64,000 nt of DNA from Adhaeribacter swui (GCF_014217805.1 NZ_CP055156.1:2052585-2116584); one strand, 5' to 3'. Positions 35,177 through 44,297 are shown, numbered from the stretch's first letter. Program-made: numbers and translations. The notes: generated from the letters alone by a model not told the origin.

Positions 35177-36172
35177 ATGCGTAAAATATTCTTATCGTTT
35201 GTACTAATTGGTAATATGTACGTGGCGCACGCGCAGAGCAATGGCACCTCGCGGCCTTTAACCATGGCCGAATACCAGAAAGCCAAAACTTTTGCCGTAA
35301 AAGATCTGGATAACGATACCTACGTTAAAATTGAAAATACTTACATTCTGGACCGGTACGAAGGTCGTAAACCCTACTTTATTACCGGCGACGATGGCTT
35401 GAAAAAACGCATGGATTTGTACCGTTTGGTAAGCAAAGAAGGTATGCAGGAACTCGGTACCATGATTTTCTACACCAACGAAAAAGGCAAATTATATAAA
35501 GCACTACTACCTAACTTTACCACTGACGGTAAGGTGTGGGAAAACTACTTTGAAGACATTCACGCGATTGATAAAGAAGAAAAAAACTTTGTGTTGAAGT
35601 TATCTTACGTGCTGTCGAAAGAGTTGGCGTTTCAGCAATACAAAGCTTTAAACCAGGGCAAAGATTTAAAAGCCGAATCGGCTACCTACGGCAATGACAT
35701 TTGCTTTCCCGGCGACCAACTGGTGGCCATGGCCGATGGCAAGCAAAAATTACTGAAAGAAGTAAAAGCCGGCGACCAAGTATTAACCATTGATCCGGCT
35801 ACGAAAAAATCAACCACGGTACTGGTAAAAGAACTGGTTTCGCACGAAGCGAAAAACTACGCTATCACCCGTTTACTGGTAGCGAGCGCTTCGGAAAAAA
35901 CGAGTAAACTGGGTAAAGAAGTTAACTTAAGCAGCAAAGTGCTGGAAGCAACCCCGAACCACCCGATGCAAACCCGCGACGGCAAACGCAAAATGGGCGA
36001 AATAAACCTGGGCGAAGAAGTATTGTGCTACAACAGCAAAACCGGTAAATACGAACCATTCACGGTATTAAACAAGGCCGAATACGCGGGTGGCGTGCAA
36101 AAAGTGTATAACATTGAAGCCGCCGCCGGCACTACCTTTATGATGAACGACGTAATGGTGCTGCAAAAGTAG
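35177..36172 (+). CDS. Exported protein with C-terminal Hint (hedgehog/intein) domain
   Basis: The 331-residue protein has a signal peptide (1-20, ending AHAQ) and an N-terminal region (22-170) not recognised. The Hint domain starts at C176 in ICFPGDQLVAMADGKQKLLKEVKAGDQVLTIDPATKK, with block B at EATPNHPMQTRDGKRKMGEINLGEEVLCYN (H262), and ends in VYNIEAAAGTTFMMNDVMVLQK without the His-Asn that allows splicing. It should therefore form an N-terminal thioester and could cleave itself or attach its N-part to a nucleophile, as Hedgehog and BIL domains do. It follows the amino-acid enzymes by 388 bp and ends in a terminator-like hairpin. The function is unknown. Confidence 0.85.
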   Translation: MRKIFLSFVLIGNMYVAHAQSNGTSRPLTMAEYQKAKTFAVKDLDNDTYVKIENTYILDRYEGRKPYFITGDDGLKKRMDLYRLVSKEGMQELGTMIFYTNEKGKLYKALLPNFTTDGKVWENYFEDIHAIDKEEKNFVLKLSYVLSKELAFQQYKALNQGKDLKAESATYGNDICFPGDQLVAMADGKQKLLKEVKAGDQVLTIDPATKKSTTVLVKELVSHEAKNYAITRLLVASASEKTSKLGKEVNLSSKVLEATPNHPMQTRDGKRKMGEINLGEEVLCYNSKTGKYEPFTVLNKAEYAGGVQKVYNIEAAAGTTFMMNDVMVLQK

Positions 36173-36204
36173 TTACCACTACCTGGGATTTTAGATTTAG
36201 CAAC

Positions 36205-36255
36205 AGCCAGTTCCGGTAAAATGGAGCTGGCTATTTCTGTTGTTTTTCTTTTTAG
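36205..36255 (+). terminator. Probable terminator after the Hint gene
   Basis: AGCCAGTTCC (36205-36214) pairs with GGAGCTGGCT (36223-36232) with one wobble, followed by ATTTCTGTTGTTTTTCTTTTT. A C/G-rich motif (CCCTCC...GGAGGGGTAGGG) lies at about 36396-36424. The rest of the 425-bp gap to 36598 holds nothing recognised. Confidence 0.6.
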
Positions 36256-36597
36256 TACGAGGTAAAATTTAAAAATCAGAAGAAGTTTTTTCGATCCTCT
36301 TCAACTAAACTACTCTCTGCTGGCTTGTTCTAAACTTATATATGGGAGTCAAGAATCAAATTAAATGATACCTACTAAATAAGCCGGGTAAAGGCTTCCC
36401 TCCTACGATTAGGAGGGGTAGGGTTGTTTGTTATCTTGGCAAAAGCAGCCAAGGCAGACACTAACAATTGCCATTATCAAATTTGGGTTTTTTCTACACT
36501 ATCGCAAAGAGCCGTGCCGCCGTTTGTGTCTTCACAAACGGCTAGAACAGCCTATTTGCAAAAAGCTAACTAATAACAGGACTCTGGCAATTTCTGC

Positions 36598-37023
36598 CTA
36601 GCTCTTCCGGAGCTGGCCGTACAAATAATCCAGTAACAGCCAGCAAAAACAGATGACGCCAGCCAGAGTTAATTGAGGAATGTAGCCAAACTGGTTCAAA
36701 TCCAATACTTCTTTTATGCTAGAATCGAACGCTTGCCCGAAACCAAAGTCCAGCGTTGGTCCCAAAACCAGTACACTTAAAGCCAGCACCAGTAAAACCA
36801 TACTGCTCAAAGTAATTCCGATCCAACGCCAAACCTTAGCTGGTAGCAATGGCTCATATATTTTGTCCCTTTGTGCTTGGGTTTGCACGTCTATTTGCGC
36901 CATAACCTGGCCGGTAAAATCTGCTTTCAACTCTGGCAACGGAGTAGCTTGGGTGATTAGCTGTTGCGTAAGTAAATCGCGGTTTACTTCTATTACTTTT
37001 TTCATCCGATTATTTCCTTCCAT
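36598..37023 (-). CDS. Small membrane protein, partner of ECF sigma factor
   Basis: The 141-residue protein has a cytoplasmic N-terminal half (1-60, with LPELKADFTGQVMAQIDVQTQ) and two transmembrane helices at about 66-88 (WRWIGITLSSMVLLVLALSVLVLG) and 114-135 (LTLAGVICFCWLLLDYLYGQL). It overlaps the end of the sigma-factor gene by 22 bp. Position and topology fit an anti-sigma factor, although no zinc-binding motif is present. The assignment rests on context. Confidence 0.65.
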   Translation of the reverse strand: MEGNNRMKKVIEVNRDLLTQQLITQATPLPELKADFTGQVMAQIDVQTQAQRDKIYEPLLPAKVWRWIGITLSSMVLLVLALSVLVLGPTLDFGFGQAFDSSIKEVLDLNQFGYIPQLTLAGVICFCWLLLDYLYGQLRKS

Positions 37024-37580
37024 TCTTGCTTTAACAGGCCTTGCAGGTAACTGTACATTTTCTGCCGCGCCCGGAACAGTTTTACTTTAATATTGGCCTT
37101 CGTTAAGTTGGTAATTTCTTTAATTTCTTCCACCGATTTTTCGTGTAAGTAAAACAAGGTCAGCAGCAGGTTTTCGTCGGGTGGTAATTGGGCTAGTGCC
37201 AGCTCCAGGTACTTGGTTTGTTCCGCGGCCTGCAGGTTTAGCAACTGGTAACCGGTTTGTTCCAGGCTGGTTTCGGTGAGTTCGGCATCTTCCAGGGATA
37301 TGGCAAAAAATACTTTACGGCGGGTTTTAGAGATAGCGGTATTATACACAATGCGGTACAACCACGTCGAAAATTTAGCCTCGGCTTTAAAGCCCGGTAA
37401 AGCCCGGTAGGCTTTCACAAATGCATCTTGCGCAATTTCTTCAGCGTCCTGCGCATTGCCGGTGATTTTGTAGGCAATAGTGGCCGCCAAATGTTTGTAC
37501 TTATCTACCAAAACGGCATACGCCGCCGTATTCCCGCGAAGCACTTGCTGTATGTAGTAAATATCAGGCTGCTTTTCCAT
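37002..37580 (-). CDS. ECF RNA polymerase sigma factor
   Basis: The 192-residue protein has region 2 (about 15-90: YAVLVDKYKHLAATIAYKITGNAQDAEEIAQDAFVKAYRALPGFKAEAKFSTWLYRIVYNTAISKTRRK) and region 4 (about 130-180: LPPDENLLLTLFYLHEKSVEEIKEITNLTKANIKVKLFRARQKMYSYLQ). It is a canonical ECF sigma of the RpoE/SigW type. The downstream membrane partner and the divergently encoded DUF6249 protein are commonly found with it in Bacteroidota. It may control its own unit. Confidence 0.95.
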   Translation of the reverse strand: MEKQPDIYYIQQVLRGNTAAYAVLVDKYKHLAATIAYKITGNAQDAEEIAQDAFVKAYRALPGFKAEAKFSTWLYRIVYNTAISKTRRKVFFAISLEDAELTETSLEQTGYQLLNLQAAEQTKYLELALAQLPPDENLLLTLFYLHEKSVEEIKEITNLTKANIKVKLFRARQKMYSYLQGLLKQEWKEIIG

Positions 37581-37608
37581 GTGTGCGGGTTAGACGCTGC
37601 TACTTTAG

Positions 37609-37818
37609 AAGCGGTTACAGGTAAGTGGTAGGTCTTAGGTTTTAAGTAATAAGTAATAAGTAAAGGGTCAAATCTAATTTTTAGAAATTTGTATTTTTTG
37701 TTTAGATGCTTATAATTAAAATGAACTCCTTGGGTGTGAATGCAATTCCCGGACAATTTAAATGAACATAAAACTTATAACTTTTAACTTAAAACCTACC
37801 ACATACTTGTAACCGCCA
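37609..37818. repeat. Spaced inverted repeat between sigma factor and DUF6249 gene
   Basis: GCGGTTACAGGTAAGTGGTAGG at about 37609-37630 with TTAGGTTTTAAG is matched by CTTAAAACCTACCAC (37787-37801) and CTTGTAACCGCC (37807-37818). The arms are imperfect and about 30 bp long, separated by about 150 bp, with AAGTAATAAGTAA repeats in between. Its role is unknown. Confidence 0.55.
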
Positions 37819-37865
37819 GTTATTGCAAGGCGTCCAAGGAGCATAAAACTTAAAATTTTAAAATT

Positions 37866-38201
37866 ATGCAAAACTTGTTCGGCCCCGTGCTCATCGTCAT
37901 CGTCGCCATTTTGTTTTTCGGCACTATCTTCGGTATTTGCTATTTGTATTTTACTTCCCGTACCCGTGAGCGGTTGGCTTTGGTAGAACGAGGCTTGGAT
38001 CCCAACTTTTTCCGGCCGCGCCGCACTGCTCTCAAGTACGGGATGCTTATTTTCTCGGTAGTGCTGGGTATGACCATTGGCGATATGATTCCGTTTCGTT
38101 ACGCCATTGGGGTGCCACTAGGCGTGATGCTCGGGGGATTAAGCTTGATTTTGTATTACTTTATTATTGATAAAAGGCTAGGTAACCGCGATGAAGCCTG
38201 A
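37866..38201 (+). CDS. DUF6249 family small membrane protein
   Basis: The 111-residue protein has three hydrophobic helices (about 5-28, 60-77, 82-100) and the family-like stretch YFTSRTRERLALVERGLDPNFF after the first helix. Proteins of this type often lie next to ECF sigma factor genes in Bacteroidota. The function is unknown. It ends with a small hairpin, 38209-38232. Confidence 0.75.
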   Translation: MQNLFGPVLIVIVAILFFGTIFGICYLYFTSRTRERLALVERGLDPNFFRPRRTALKYGMLIFSVVLGMTIGDMIPFRYAIGVPLGVMLGGLSLILYYFIIDKRLGNRDEA

Positions 38202-38208
38202 AAATTAA

Positions 38209-38236
38209 AAAGACGCATTTGTGTGCGTCTTTAGAG
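38209..38236 (+). terminator. Terminator after the DUF6249 gene
   Basis: AAAGACGCA (38209-38217) pairs with TGCGTCTTT (38224-38232). It lies 8 nt after the stop codon; the T-run is short. Confidence 0.7.
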
Positions 38237-38434
38237 TAGATTATTTACAATAGGAGCTTACGAAAGAACCAAAGTCGAAGTCGTTTGTGAAGACACAAAC
38301 GACGGCACCAGAATACAACAATCGACGGTACCCAACTTGAAACTACGGCGCTGAACTTTAAACTGGCTGTTGGCAGTGTCCTCACTGCCAACATTTGCAA
38401 AAGCGCTAACTAAACTAAATCTAGCATCTAAATT

Positions 38435-39409
38435 CTACCTGCCTACAATCTGATCCATTACCCAGGCGGTGCGAGCGGCGGTAACTCCTGTACTGGGGCA
38501 TTCGCCTTGTCCGGTTAATTGCTCCACAATGGTTTGAATGAACGGCTGCTGAATATGCGTAGGGGGCGGTAAATCAAACTTTTTAATTCCTTCTGTGGTT
38601 TCCAGTTGCACCGGTACTTTATCAAAAGCAGCAAACGTAATTTTGCCTTTACTACCAATTATTTCCATGCGGTCGGTGCGTTGGTTATCGGCTACGGTGA
38701 AGCACCAGGTGCAACTGCCTAATACGCCCGATGCAAAACGAAACTGCGCCGTTACAATATCTTCCGCCGGATATTGATCAGCTTGATTAGCCGTTTGCCC
38801 TGAAGCCGATGCAATCGGGCCTAAAATATAATCCAGAATATCTAATTGATGCGGAGCCAAATCAAAGAATAATCCTCCACCGGCAATTTCGGGTTGCACG
38901 CGCCAGGGTAAATTATCTTTTTCTAAATTATTCTGTAAAGGATGATATAGTTGAATGTTCACGAATCGCACCTCACCAATGGCTCCAGTATCTACTAATT
39001 CTTTTACTTTTAAAAAAGAAGGCAAACGTCGCCGGTAAAACGCCACAAATAAAGGTAATTGCACTTTTTCGCAAGCCGCAATCATTTCCTGGCATTCGGC
39101 ATAGGTGCGAGCCATGGGTTTTTCTACGTAAACGGGTTTGCCTGCCGCCGCTACCTGCAACGTATAATCGCGGTGCGAGTCGGGCGGGGTGGCAATGTAA
39201 ACGGCATCTACTTCGGGGTCGTTAATAAGGGCGGTAGCATCGGCGTACCACTTGGGTACGTGGTGCCGACGGGCATAATCTTCGGCTTTAGCGGCATCGC
39301 GGCGCATTACTGCTACCAGTTGCGAATTTGGTATTTTATTAAAAGCAGGTCCACTTTTTACTTCAGTTACGTCGCCGCAGCCAATTATTCCCCAACGAAT
39401 GGTTTGCAT
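38435..39409 (-). CDS. Gfo/Idh/MocA family NAD(P)-dependent oxidoreductase
   Basis: The 324-residue enzyme has an N-terminal Rossmann fold (IRWGIIGCGDVTEVKSGPAF, glycines at 9 and 11), the family lysine in YVEKPMARTYAECQ (K97 region), and the C-terminal alpha/beta domain with GGGLFFDLAPHQLDILDYILGP, where the histidine is the usual catalytic residue. The substrate is probably a sugar or inositol derivative. The gene is single and is separated from mazF by 37 bp on the same strand. No pathway partner is adjacent, although a gluconokinase lies 2.7 kb away. Confidence 0.9.
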   Translation of the reverse strand: MQTIRWGIIGCGDVTEVKSGPAFNKIPNSQLVAVMRRDAAKAEDYARRHHVPKWYADATALINDPEVDAVYIATPPDSHRDYTLQVAAAGKPVYVEKPMARTYAECQEMIAACEKVQLPLFVAFYRRRLPSFLKVKELVDTGAIGEVRFVNIQLYHPLQNNLEKDNLPWRVQPEIAGGGLFFDLAPHQLDILDYILGPIASASGQTANQADQYPAEDIVTAQFRFASGVLGSCTWCFTVADNQRTDRMEIIGSKGKITFAAFDKVPVQLETTEGIKKFDLPPPTHIQQPFIQTIVEQLTGQGECPSTGVTAARTAWVMDQIVGR

Positions 39410-39445
39410 AGTTTCTTAAGTGTTGTGTTATCGCGTAGGTTGATT

Positions 39446-39769
39446 TTAGTCAACAAAGGTTTCTTTAATTATTCTTTTGCAGGTCGCTGCCTCGGTGGTA
39501 CTCAGGCGGCCTAAAACTTTTATTATCCGGGTTTTATCAATTGTTCTGATCTGATCTATTACTACCCAGCCAGTTTGGTTATTATGATTTACTTTAATCC
39601 GGGTGGGATAACTATGGCTTTTGGTGGTCATGGGAGCAATAACTACTGTCCGGAGATTATGATTCATTTCATTAGGTGATATAACTGCGCAAGGTCTGGT
39701 TTTTTGAATTTCGCTGCCGATAGTAGGGTCTAAGTTCACCAGCACTATCTCGTACTGGTTTATTTCCAT
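39446..39769 (-). CDS. mazF: MazF/PemK family endoribonuclease toxin
   Basis: The 107 residues form a CcdB/PemK barrel: INQYEIVLVNLDPTIGSEIQKTRPCAVISPNEMNHNLRTVVIAPMTTK is the typical N-terminal part with the catalytic arginine in KTRPC, and WVVIDQIRTIDKTRIIKVLGRLS ends the core. The toxin cuts mRNA at short sites when its partner is degraded. Its start overlaps the end of mazE by 10 bp, the usual toxin-antitoxin coupling. The cognate sequence of cleavage cannot be read. Confidence 0.9.
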   Translation of the reverse strand: MEINQYEIVLVNLDPTIGSEIQKTRPCAVISPNEMNHNLRTVVIAPMTTKSHSYPTRIKVNHNNQTGWVVIDQIRTIDKTRIIKVLGRLSTTEAATCKRIIKETFVD

Positions 39770-40005
39770 TCGTCAAAGTTTTCTTCCTCAAATACATCGT
39801 TCAGCAGAAGTTGATCGTCTCCGTTTTCATGCATTTTTTGGAAAGCTTTCTCCCAGCCCTTTCGGGGCTGCTCTACTGGTTTCAGAATAATCTGCCCTTC
39901 TTCTAGAATTAGTTCTACTTTGTCCTTGATGTTGTATTTGTCCAGGATAGACTTAGTTAAGCGAAGCCCTTTCGAATTTCCTATTTGAATAATTGCTACT
40001 TCCAT
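39760..40005 (-). CDS. mazE: MazE family antitoxin (AbrB/SpoVT fold)
   Basis: The 81-residue protein has the swapped-hairpin DNA-binding domain at the N-terminus (VAIIQIGNSKGLRLTKSILDKYNIKDKVELILEEGQIILKPVEQ) and an acidic C-terminal tail (LLNDVFEEENFDEWK) that would wrap the toxin. It precedes and overlaps mazF and should repress their common promoter. Size and order are canonical. Confidence 0.9.
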   Translation of the reverse strand: MEVAIIQIGNSKGLRLTKSILDKYNIKDKVELILEEGQIILKPVEQPRKGWEKAFQKMHENGDDQLLLNDVFEEENFDEWK

Positions 40006-40108
40006 TTATGTTAATAATGTAATTACAAAGTTATTACAGTAACGCGTGCTTTTTATACAAAGTTCTGTAGCAGGTTTACAAATAGATCATAATTCAATTT
40101 TTAGAATG

Positions 40109-40501
40109 TTACTCGTCTTCCCATTCTTCTTCGCGCACATTCTTCAGAAACTGTTCTTCAATTTCTGCTTTATCTATTTCCTGAGGCAGGAAAGTAAGTA
40201 CGTTTTGCTCAAACTTTTTACGGGCATGTTGCTGAAATACTTGAAACATCGTCCAAAGCATTAATCGGCCTTCCGCATCTTCTTCGGCAATGTGTGCTTC
40301 CAAAGCATTCCACTGATTACTTAGTTGTTTGGAATAGAAGTAGTCACTATTATCCGTTACTTTTTTTAAATTTTTAAATTTTCGTTCGGGCTGGATAATG
40401 TATCCATCCGAAAAATCGATGGTATCGCCCCACAAGGGTAGTATCCGGTCGTAGATTTCTTCAAAAAGCATAGGCTTTCGGGTAAAATTTAAAAAACACA
40501 A
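40109..40501 (-). CDS. Hypothetical acidic protein
   Basis: The 130-residue product is not recognised. It is soluble, with an acidic end (LKNVREEEWEDE) and a helical middle (NQWNALEAHIAEEDAEGRLMLWTMFQVFQQHARKKFEQNVL). M11 is an alternative start giving MLFEEIYDRILPLWGD. It lies between mazE and the nucleoside permease, all on the minus strand, with 103 and 58 bp gaps. Nothing indicates a function. Confidence 0.65.
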   Translation of the reverse strand: MCFLNFTRKPMLFEEIYDRILPLWGDTIDFSDGYIIQPERKFKNLKKVTDNSDYFYSKQLSNQWNALEAHIAEEDAEGRLMLWTMFQVFQQHARKKFEQNVLTFLPQEIDKAEIEEQFLKNVREEEWEDE

Positions 40502-40559
40502 TTATCTTGATAGACTAGCCTTTTTACAGGCCACAGGAGGTAAAAGTAAACAAATAATA

Positions 40560-41783
40560 TTAATGCACCGCAGCGGCCACTTGTTTGCGGTCGGCTTGCT
40601 TTTCACGGAAGAACAGAGCAAATAACACAAATACCACAGCGGCAATGGCAGCCGGTACCAGCCAGATTTCCTGCCAGTAATGTTCGGTGGGGGAGATGGT
40701 GTAGTTCTTGGCCACGTAACCCGATAGTTTAGTGCCGATCCACATGCCAATACCGTAAGTAGCCATGGTAATCATGCCTTGGGCCGAACTTTTAATTTTT
40801 TCGCCGGCTTTGTGGTCGGTGTAAATCTGGCCGGTTACAAAAAAGAAATCGAAGCATACGCCGTGTAAAATAATCCCGCCGAATAACATCCACATCTGGT
40901 TTGTGCTGCCAAAACCGAACAACAAAAACCGGAGTACCCAGGAAAGCATGCCGATTAAAATCATGTATTTTACTCCGAACCGCCGGAAGAAAAAGGGAAT
41001 GGCCAGAATAAAAAGCGCTTCGGAGATTTGCCCGAAAGTCATGTTACGGGTGGCGTGCTCCATGCCCGATTCTACCAGAAATTGGTTGGTTTGGCTGTAG
41101 TAAAACGAAAGCGGAATGCAGATTAAAATGGAAGCCAGAAAGAAAACCAGGAAAGGCCGGTTTTTTAATAAAACAAATGCTTCGGTGCCCACAATATCGG
41201 AAGTACGTACCGTAGCCGCTTTGGCTTTGGGAGGAGTGTTCGGTAAAAGAATACTCAGAATCGCCAGCGCCACCGAAGCTACCGCCGCCATCTTAAAAGT
41301 AAAAGCAAGATCGGCGGGGGCCACGTGAAATACCTGGTCGATGAGCCAGCCGGTGGCAATCCAGCCAATGGTGCCCCACACCCGCACTGCGGCAAATTGC
41401 TTACCAGGTTCAGCCATTTGGTTAAACGAAATAGCATTTACGAGCGCCAGGGTGGGCGCGTATAAAAGCGAATACAATAAAATAAACCAGTAAAAAACTG
41501 CCGGGTCCTGGATGGTGGTGAGGTAATACAAAACGGCGGCACCCAGTAAATGCAATACCCCGAGCAGCCGTTGCGCGGCAAAAAATCGGTCGGCAATCAT
41601 GCCCACGAAAAATGGCGAAATAATGGTAGCAATCGACATGGCACTGTAGGCATCGCCAATAGCAACGCCGTCGGCCTGCAACGCATTGGCCAGGTAGGTG
41701 CCCATGGTTACGTACCAGGCGCCCCAAATAAAAAATTGCAGAAACATCATGGCAGAAAGCTGCCCGCGCACCCATCCGTTCAT
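40560..41783 (-). CDS. NupG-type nucleoside:H+ symporter (MFS)
   Basis: The 407-residue integral membrane protein has twelve hydrophobic helices in two halves and starts RGQLSAMMFLQFFIWGAWYVTMGTYL, the hallmark of the nucleoside:H+ symporter family (NupG/XapB). Other conserved segments are SPFFVGMIADRFFAAQRLLGVLHLLGA, RVWGTIGWIATGW, and the C-terminal GVCFDFFFVTGQIYTDHKAGEKIKSSAQGMI. In Bacteroidota such permeases often take up nucleosides or related sugars. It is divergent from gluconokinase. Confidence 0.9.
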   Translation of the reverse strand: MNGWVRGQLSAMMFLQFFIWGAWYVTMGTYLANALQADGVAIGDAYSAMSIATIISPFFVGMIADRFFAAQRLLGVLHLLGAAVLYYLTTIQDPAVFYWFILLYSLLYAPTLALVNAISFNQMAEPGKQFAAVRVWGTIGWIATGWLIDQVFHVAPADLAFTFKMAAVASVALAILSILLPNTPPKAKAATVRTSDIVGTEAFVLLKNRPFLVFFLASILICIPLSFYYSQTNQFLVESGMEHATRNMTFGQISEALFILAIPFFFRRFGVKYMILIGMLSWVLRFLLFGFGSTNQMWMLFGGIILHGVCFDFFFVTGQIYTDHKAGEKIKSSAQGMITMATYGIGMWIGTKLSGYVAKNYTISPTEHYWQEIWLVPAAIAAVVFVLFALFFREKQADRKQVAAAVH

Positions 41784-41844
41784 AGGCTTAACAAAATTAT
41801 CTGAAAAACAACTTACTAGTATTCCGGGAGCAAAGCAAGAGGTG

Positions 41845-41868
41845 GTGGTAAGTAAAATATATTACCAC
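41845..41868. promoter_or_regulatory. Inverted repeat, candidate operator of permease/gluconokinase region
   Basis: GTGGTAA (41845-41851) and TTACCAC (41862-41868) are perfect arms with a 10-bp spacer, about 60 bp before the permease start on the minus strand. The 367-bp divergent region 41784-42150 should hold both promoters. No regulator gene is adjacent. Confidence 0.35.
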
Positions 41869-42150
41869 GTTATTATTCCGGATATGAAAAGTAAAATTGT
41901 ATTTTCGTTTTTGCTCCCGCTCCGTTAAGCTAGCGCTGAACCAAGTTATTGGGTTTGAATTTTACGTGCAGGGCAGGCAAATTTTTAAAAATTTGTTAAG
42001 CGCCCTTTGCCTGTAAAAGGTATTAAGAGCTTTACAAGCGGGGGCTGTAGTTTTGGTAAAAATTTACCCATTATAATTTAAAACTTACAACTTAGTTGTG
42101 GGTAATAACTCCGATATTTCGGATTCATTACTCGCGAACCAACCGGACCT

Positions 42151-43683
42151 ATGCATTACATCATCGGCGTTGATATTGGCACTACCAGCACAAAAACCGT
42201 AGCTTTTAATCTGCAAGGCCAGGTGCTGGCCGACCATTCCGTAGAATACCCCTTACTAACGCCGCAACCCGCTTACAGCGAACAAAACCCCGACGAGGTA
42301 TTGCAAGCGGTCCGCGATACCATTAAAACGGTAGTATCGGCTATGCGCCAGACGGGCTTTACGGTAGCCGGCTTAGCGGGTATTAGTTTTAGCAGCGCCA
42401 TGCACAGCCTCATTGCCCTGGACGAGGCCGGCAATTTGCTTACCAACAGCATTACCTGGGCCGACACCCGCAGCAACGACCATGCCGCCCAGATTAAAAA
42501 CAGCGCACTCGGGCATAATATTTACCGCCGCACCGGTACACCCATCCATCCCATGTCACCGTTGTGTAAACTGGTTTGGTTGCAGGCCGAGCAGCCCGAA
42601 CTAGCTAAAAAAGCGCACAAGTTTATTTCGATAAAAGAATACGTTTTCTTCCGGCTTTTCGGCCAGTACCTCGTTGATTACTCCATTGCCTCCGCCACTG
42701 GTTTATTCGATATTTTTACTTTGCAGTGGTTTGGCCCAGCATTGCAACTAGCCGGTATTACCGAAGCCAATTTATCGGAGCCCCAACCCGGCACGCACGT
42801 GGTACGGGGCCTCTCGCCGGAAGAAGCCAAAAATCTGGGCGTTGACCCGCAGGTGCCGTTTATTTTGGGCGGCAGCGATGGCTGTTTAGCTAATCTGGGT
42901 AGCAGCGCCATTCGGCCCGGAAGTGCCGCGCTTACTATTGGAACCAGCGGCGCTATCCGGGTAATTTCCGCCGATCCCGCCACCGACTCCCAGGAACGGA
43001 TTTTTAGTTATATTCTTACCCCGGAGCACTACGTGTTGGGCGGACCGGTTAGCAATGGCGCCATCTTGCTGCGCTGGTTCCGCGATCAGTTTGGCTTACC
43101 CGAAACGCAACTGGCCCAGGATTTATCGTCGGATGCCTACGAATTGCTCTTGCAAAAAGCGGCCAGTATACCGGCCGGATCGGAGGGTTTATTGTTTTTA
43201 CCTTACCTGCTCGGGGAACGGGCGCCCATCTGGGATGCGAATGCCCGGGGCGTGTACTTCGGCTTAAACGTAACGCATACCCGGGCGCACATGCTGCGCG
43301 CTTTGCTCGAAGGCATTTTGTTTGGTTTGTACAGCGTGGCTACCGCTTTAATGCAGGTTACCGGTTCTATCGATGTAATTTACGCCAACGGTGGTTTTGC
43401 CAAAGGCGATATTTGGGTGCAAATGCTGGCCGATATATTTAACCAGGAAATTCGCGTAACCGAAAGCGTAGAAAGTTCGGCTTTGGGTGCCGCTATTATG
43501 GGCATGCTGACTTTAAAAATAATCCCGGATTTTGAAGGTGTGGAAAAGCTGGTACCCGTAGCTCGTACCTACCAACCCCGGGAGGAAAATCACGCTATTT
43601 ACCAGAAACTCTACGCCATTTACGAAGGATTATATCCGAAGTTAAAACAAGATTTTGCGGCCATTACGGCCTTGCAGAAATAG
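42151..43683 (+). CDS. FGGY-family gluconokinase-like sugar kinase
   Basis: The 510-residue kinase has the two-lobed FGGY structure: IIGVDIGTTSTKTVAFNLQG at the N-terminus (phosphate-1), AGISFSSAMHSLIALDE and TWADTRS in lobe I, GGSDGCLANLGSSAI and LTIGTSGAIRV (about 240-275), and ANGGFAKGDIWVQMLADIFNQEI (about 414-438) in lobe II. The HPMSPLCKLVWL segment is typical of gluconokinases. The product would phosphorylate gluconate to 6-phosphogluconate with ATP. A xylulokinase role cannot be excluded. The MOSC gene follows 49 bp later on the same strand. Confidence 0.9.
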   Translation: MHYIIGVDIGTTSTKTVAFNLQGQVLADHSVEYPLLTPQPAYSEQNPDEVLQAVRDTIKTVVSAMRQTGFTVAGLAGISFSSAMHSLIALDEAGNLLTNSITWADTRSNDHAAQIKNSALGHNIYRRTGTPIHPMSPLCKLVWLQAEQPELAKKAHKFISIKEYVFFRLFGQYLVDYSIASATGLFDIFTLQWFGPALQLAGITEANLSEPQPGTHVVRGLSPEEAKNLGVDPQVPFILGGSDGCLANLGSSAIRPGSAALTIGTSGAIRVISADPATDSQERIFSYILTPEHYVLGGPVSNGAILLRWFRDQFGLPETQLAQDLSSDAYELLLQKAASIPAGSEGLLFLPYLLGERAPIWDANARGVYFGLNVTHTRAHMLRALLEGILFGLYSVATALMQVTGSIDVIYANGGFAKGDIWVQMLADIFNQEIRVTESVESSALGAAIMGMLTLKIIPDFEGVEKLVPVARTYQPREENHAIYQKLYAIYEGLYPKLKQDFAAITALQK

Positions 43684-43732
43684 GAAAATTTAAAAAATCA
43701 AGCAGTCCAGGTTTAAAGCCTAGTAAAAAGAC

Positions 43733-44236
43733 ATGGCATTTTTTAATTCTAAAGATTCTTCGCTGGGTACATTAATCCGCACCTTACCGCAAACCGGCAC
43801 GCTTACCTGGATTGGTGTCCGGCCAGCCCGTTCTGCCCCGCTGCAAGCCTTAGAAACCGTAGAAGCTATTACGGATAAAAATTTAGCCGGCGATCATTAC
43901 AGTGGTAAACCGGGCAGCAAGCGGCAGGTTACATTGATTCAAGCAGAACATATTGCGGCAGTAGCTTCTATGCTCCATCGCTCCGAAATAGATCCGGGTT
44001 TGCTCCGGCGGAATTTAGTGGTGCAAGGCATCAATTTACTGGCGCTCAAAGATCAGCAATTCTGGGTAGGCGACGTGTTGCTGCAAGTCACGGGTTTGTG
44101 CCATCCGTGTTCCCGTATGGAGGCTAACCTGGGGCCAGGGGGCTATAATGCTATGCGCGGCCACGGCGGTTTAACCGCGCGCATTTTGCAAGGTGGTTTT
44201 TTGCATGTTGGTGATGTGGTTCGGATTGATTTGTAA
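43733..44236 (+). CDS. MOSC-domain protein
   Basis: The 167-residue protein has a single MOSC domain: LTWIGVRPARSAP, DKNLAGDHYSGKPGSKRQVTLIQAEHI (44-75), LLRRNLVVQGINLLALKDQQFWVGDVLLQVTGLCHPCSRME and GHGGLTARIL near the end. C123 and C126 are in the LCHPC motif, where the conserved cysteine is expected to bind the sulfur or molybdenum-pterin ligand. MOSC proteins deliver sulfur or work with the molybdenum cofactor. It is complete at family length. Confidence 0.9.
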   Translation: MAFFNSKDSSLGTLIRTLPQTGTLTWIGVRPARSAPLQALETVEAITDKNLAGDHYSGKPGSKRQVTLIQAEHIAAVASMLHRSEIDPGLLRRNLVVQGINLLALKDQQFWVGDVLLQVTGLCHPCSRMEANLGPGGYNAMRGHGGLTARILQGGFLHVGDVVRIDL

Positions 44237-44297
44237 TCAGATGCTTCTATAGTATTAAAATGCTATTTGGATTAGGAAATTAGCTCGGTTAAAACTT

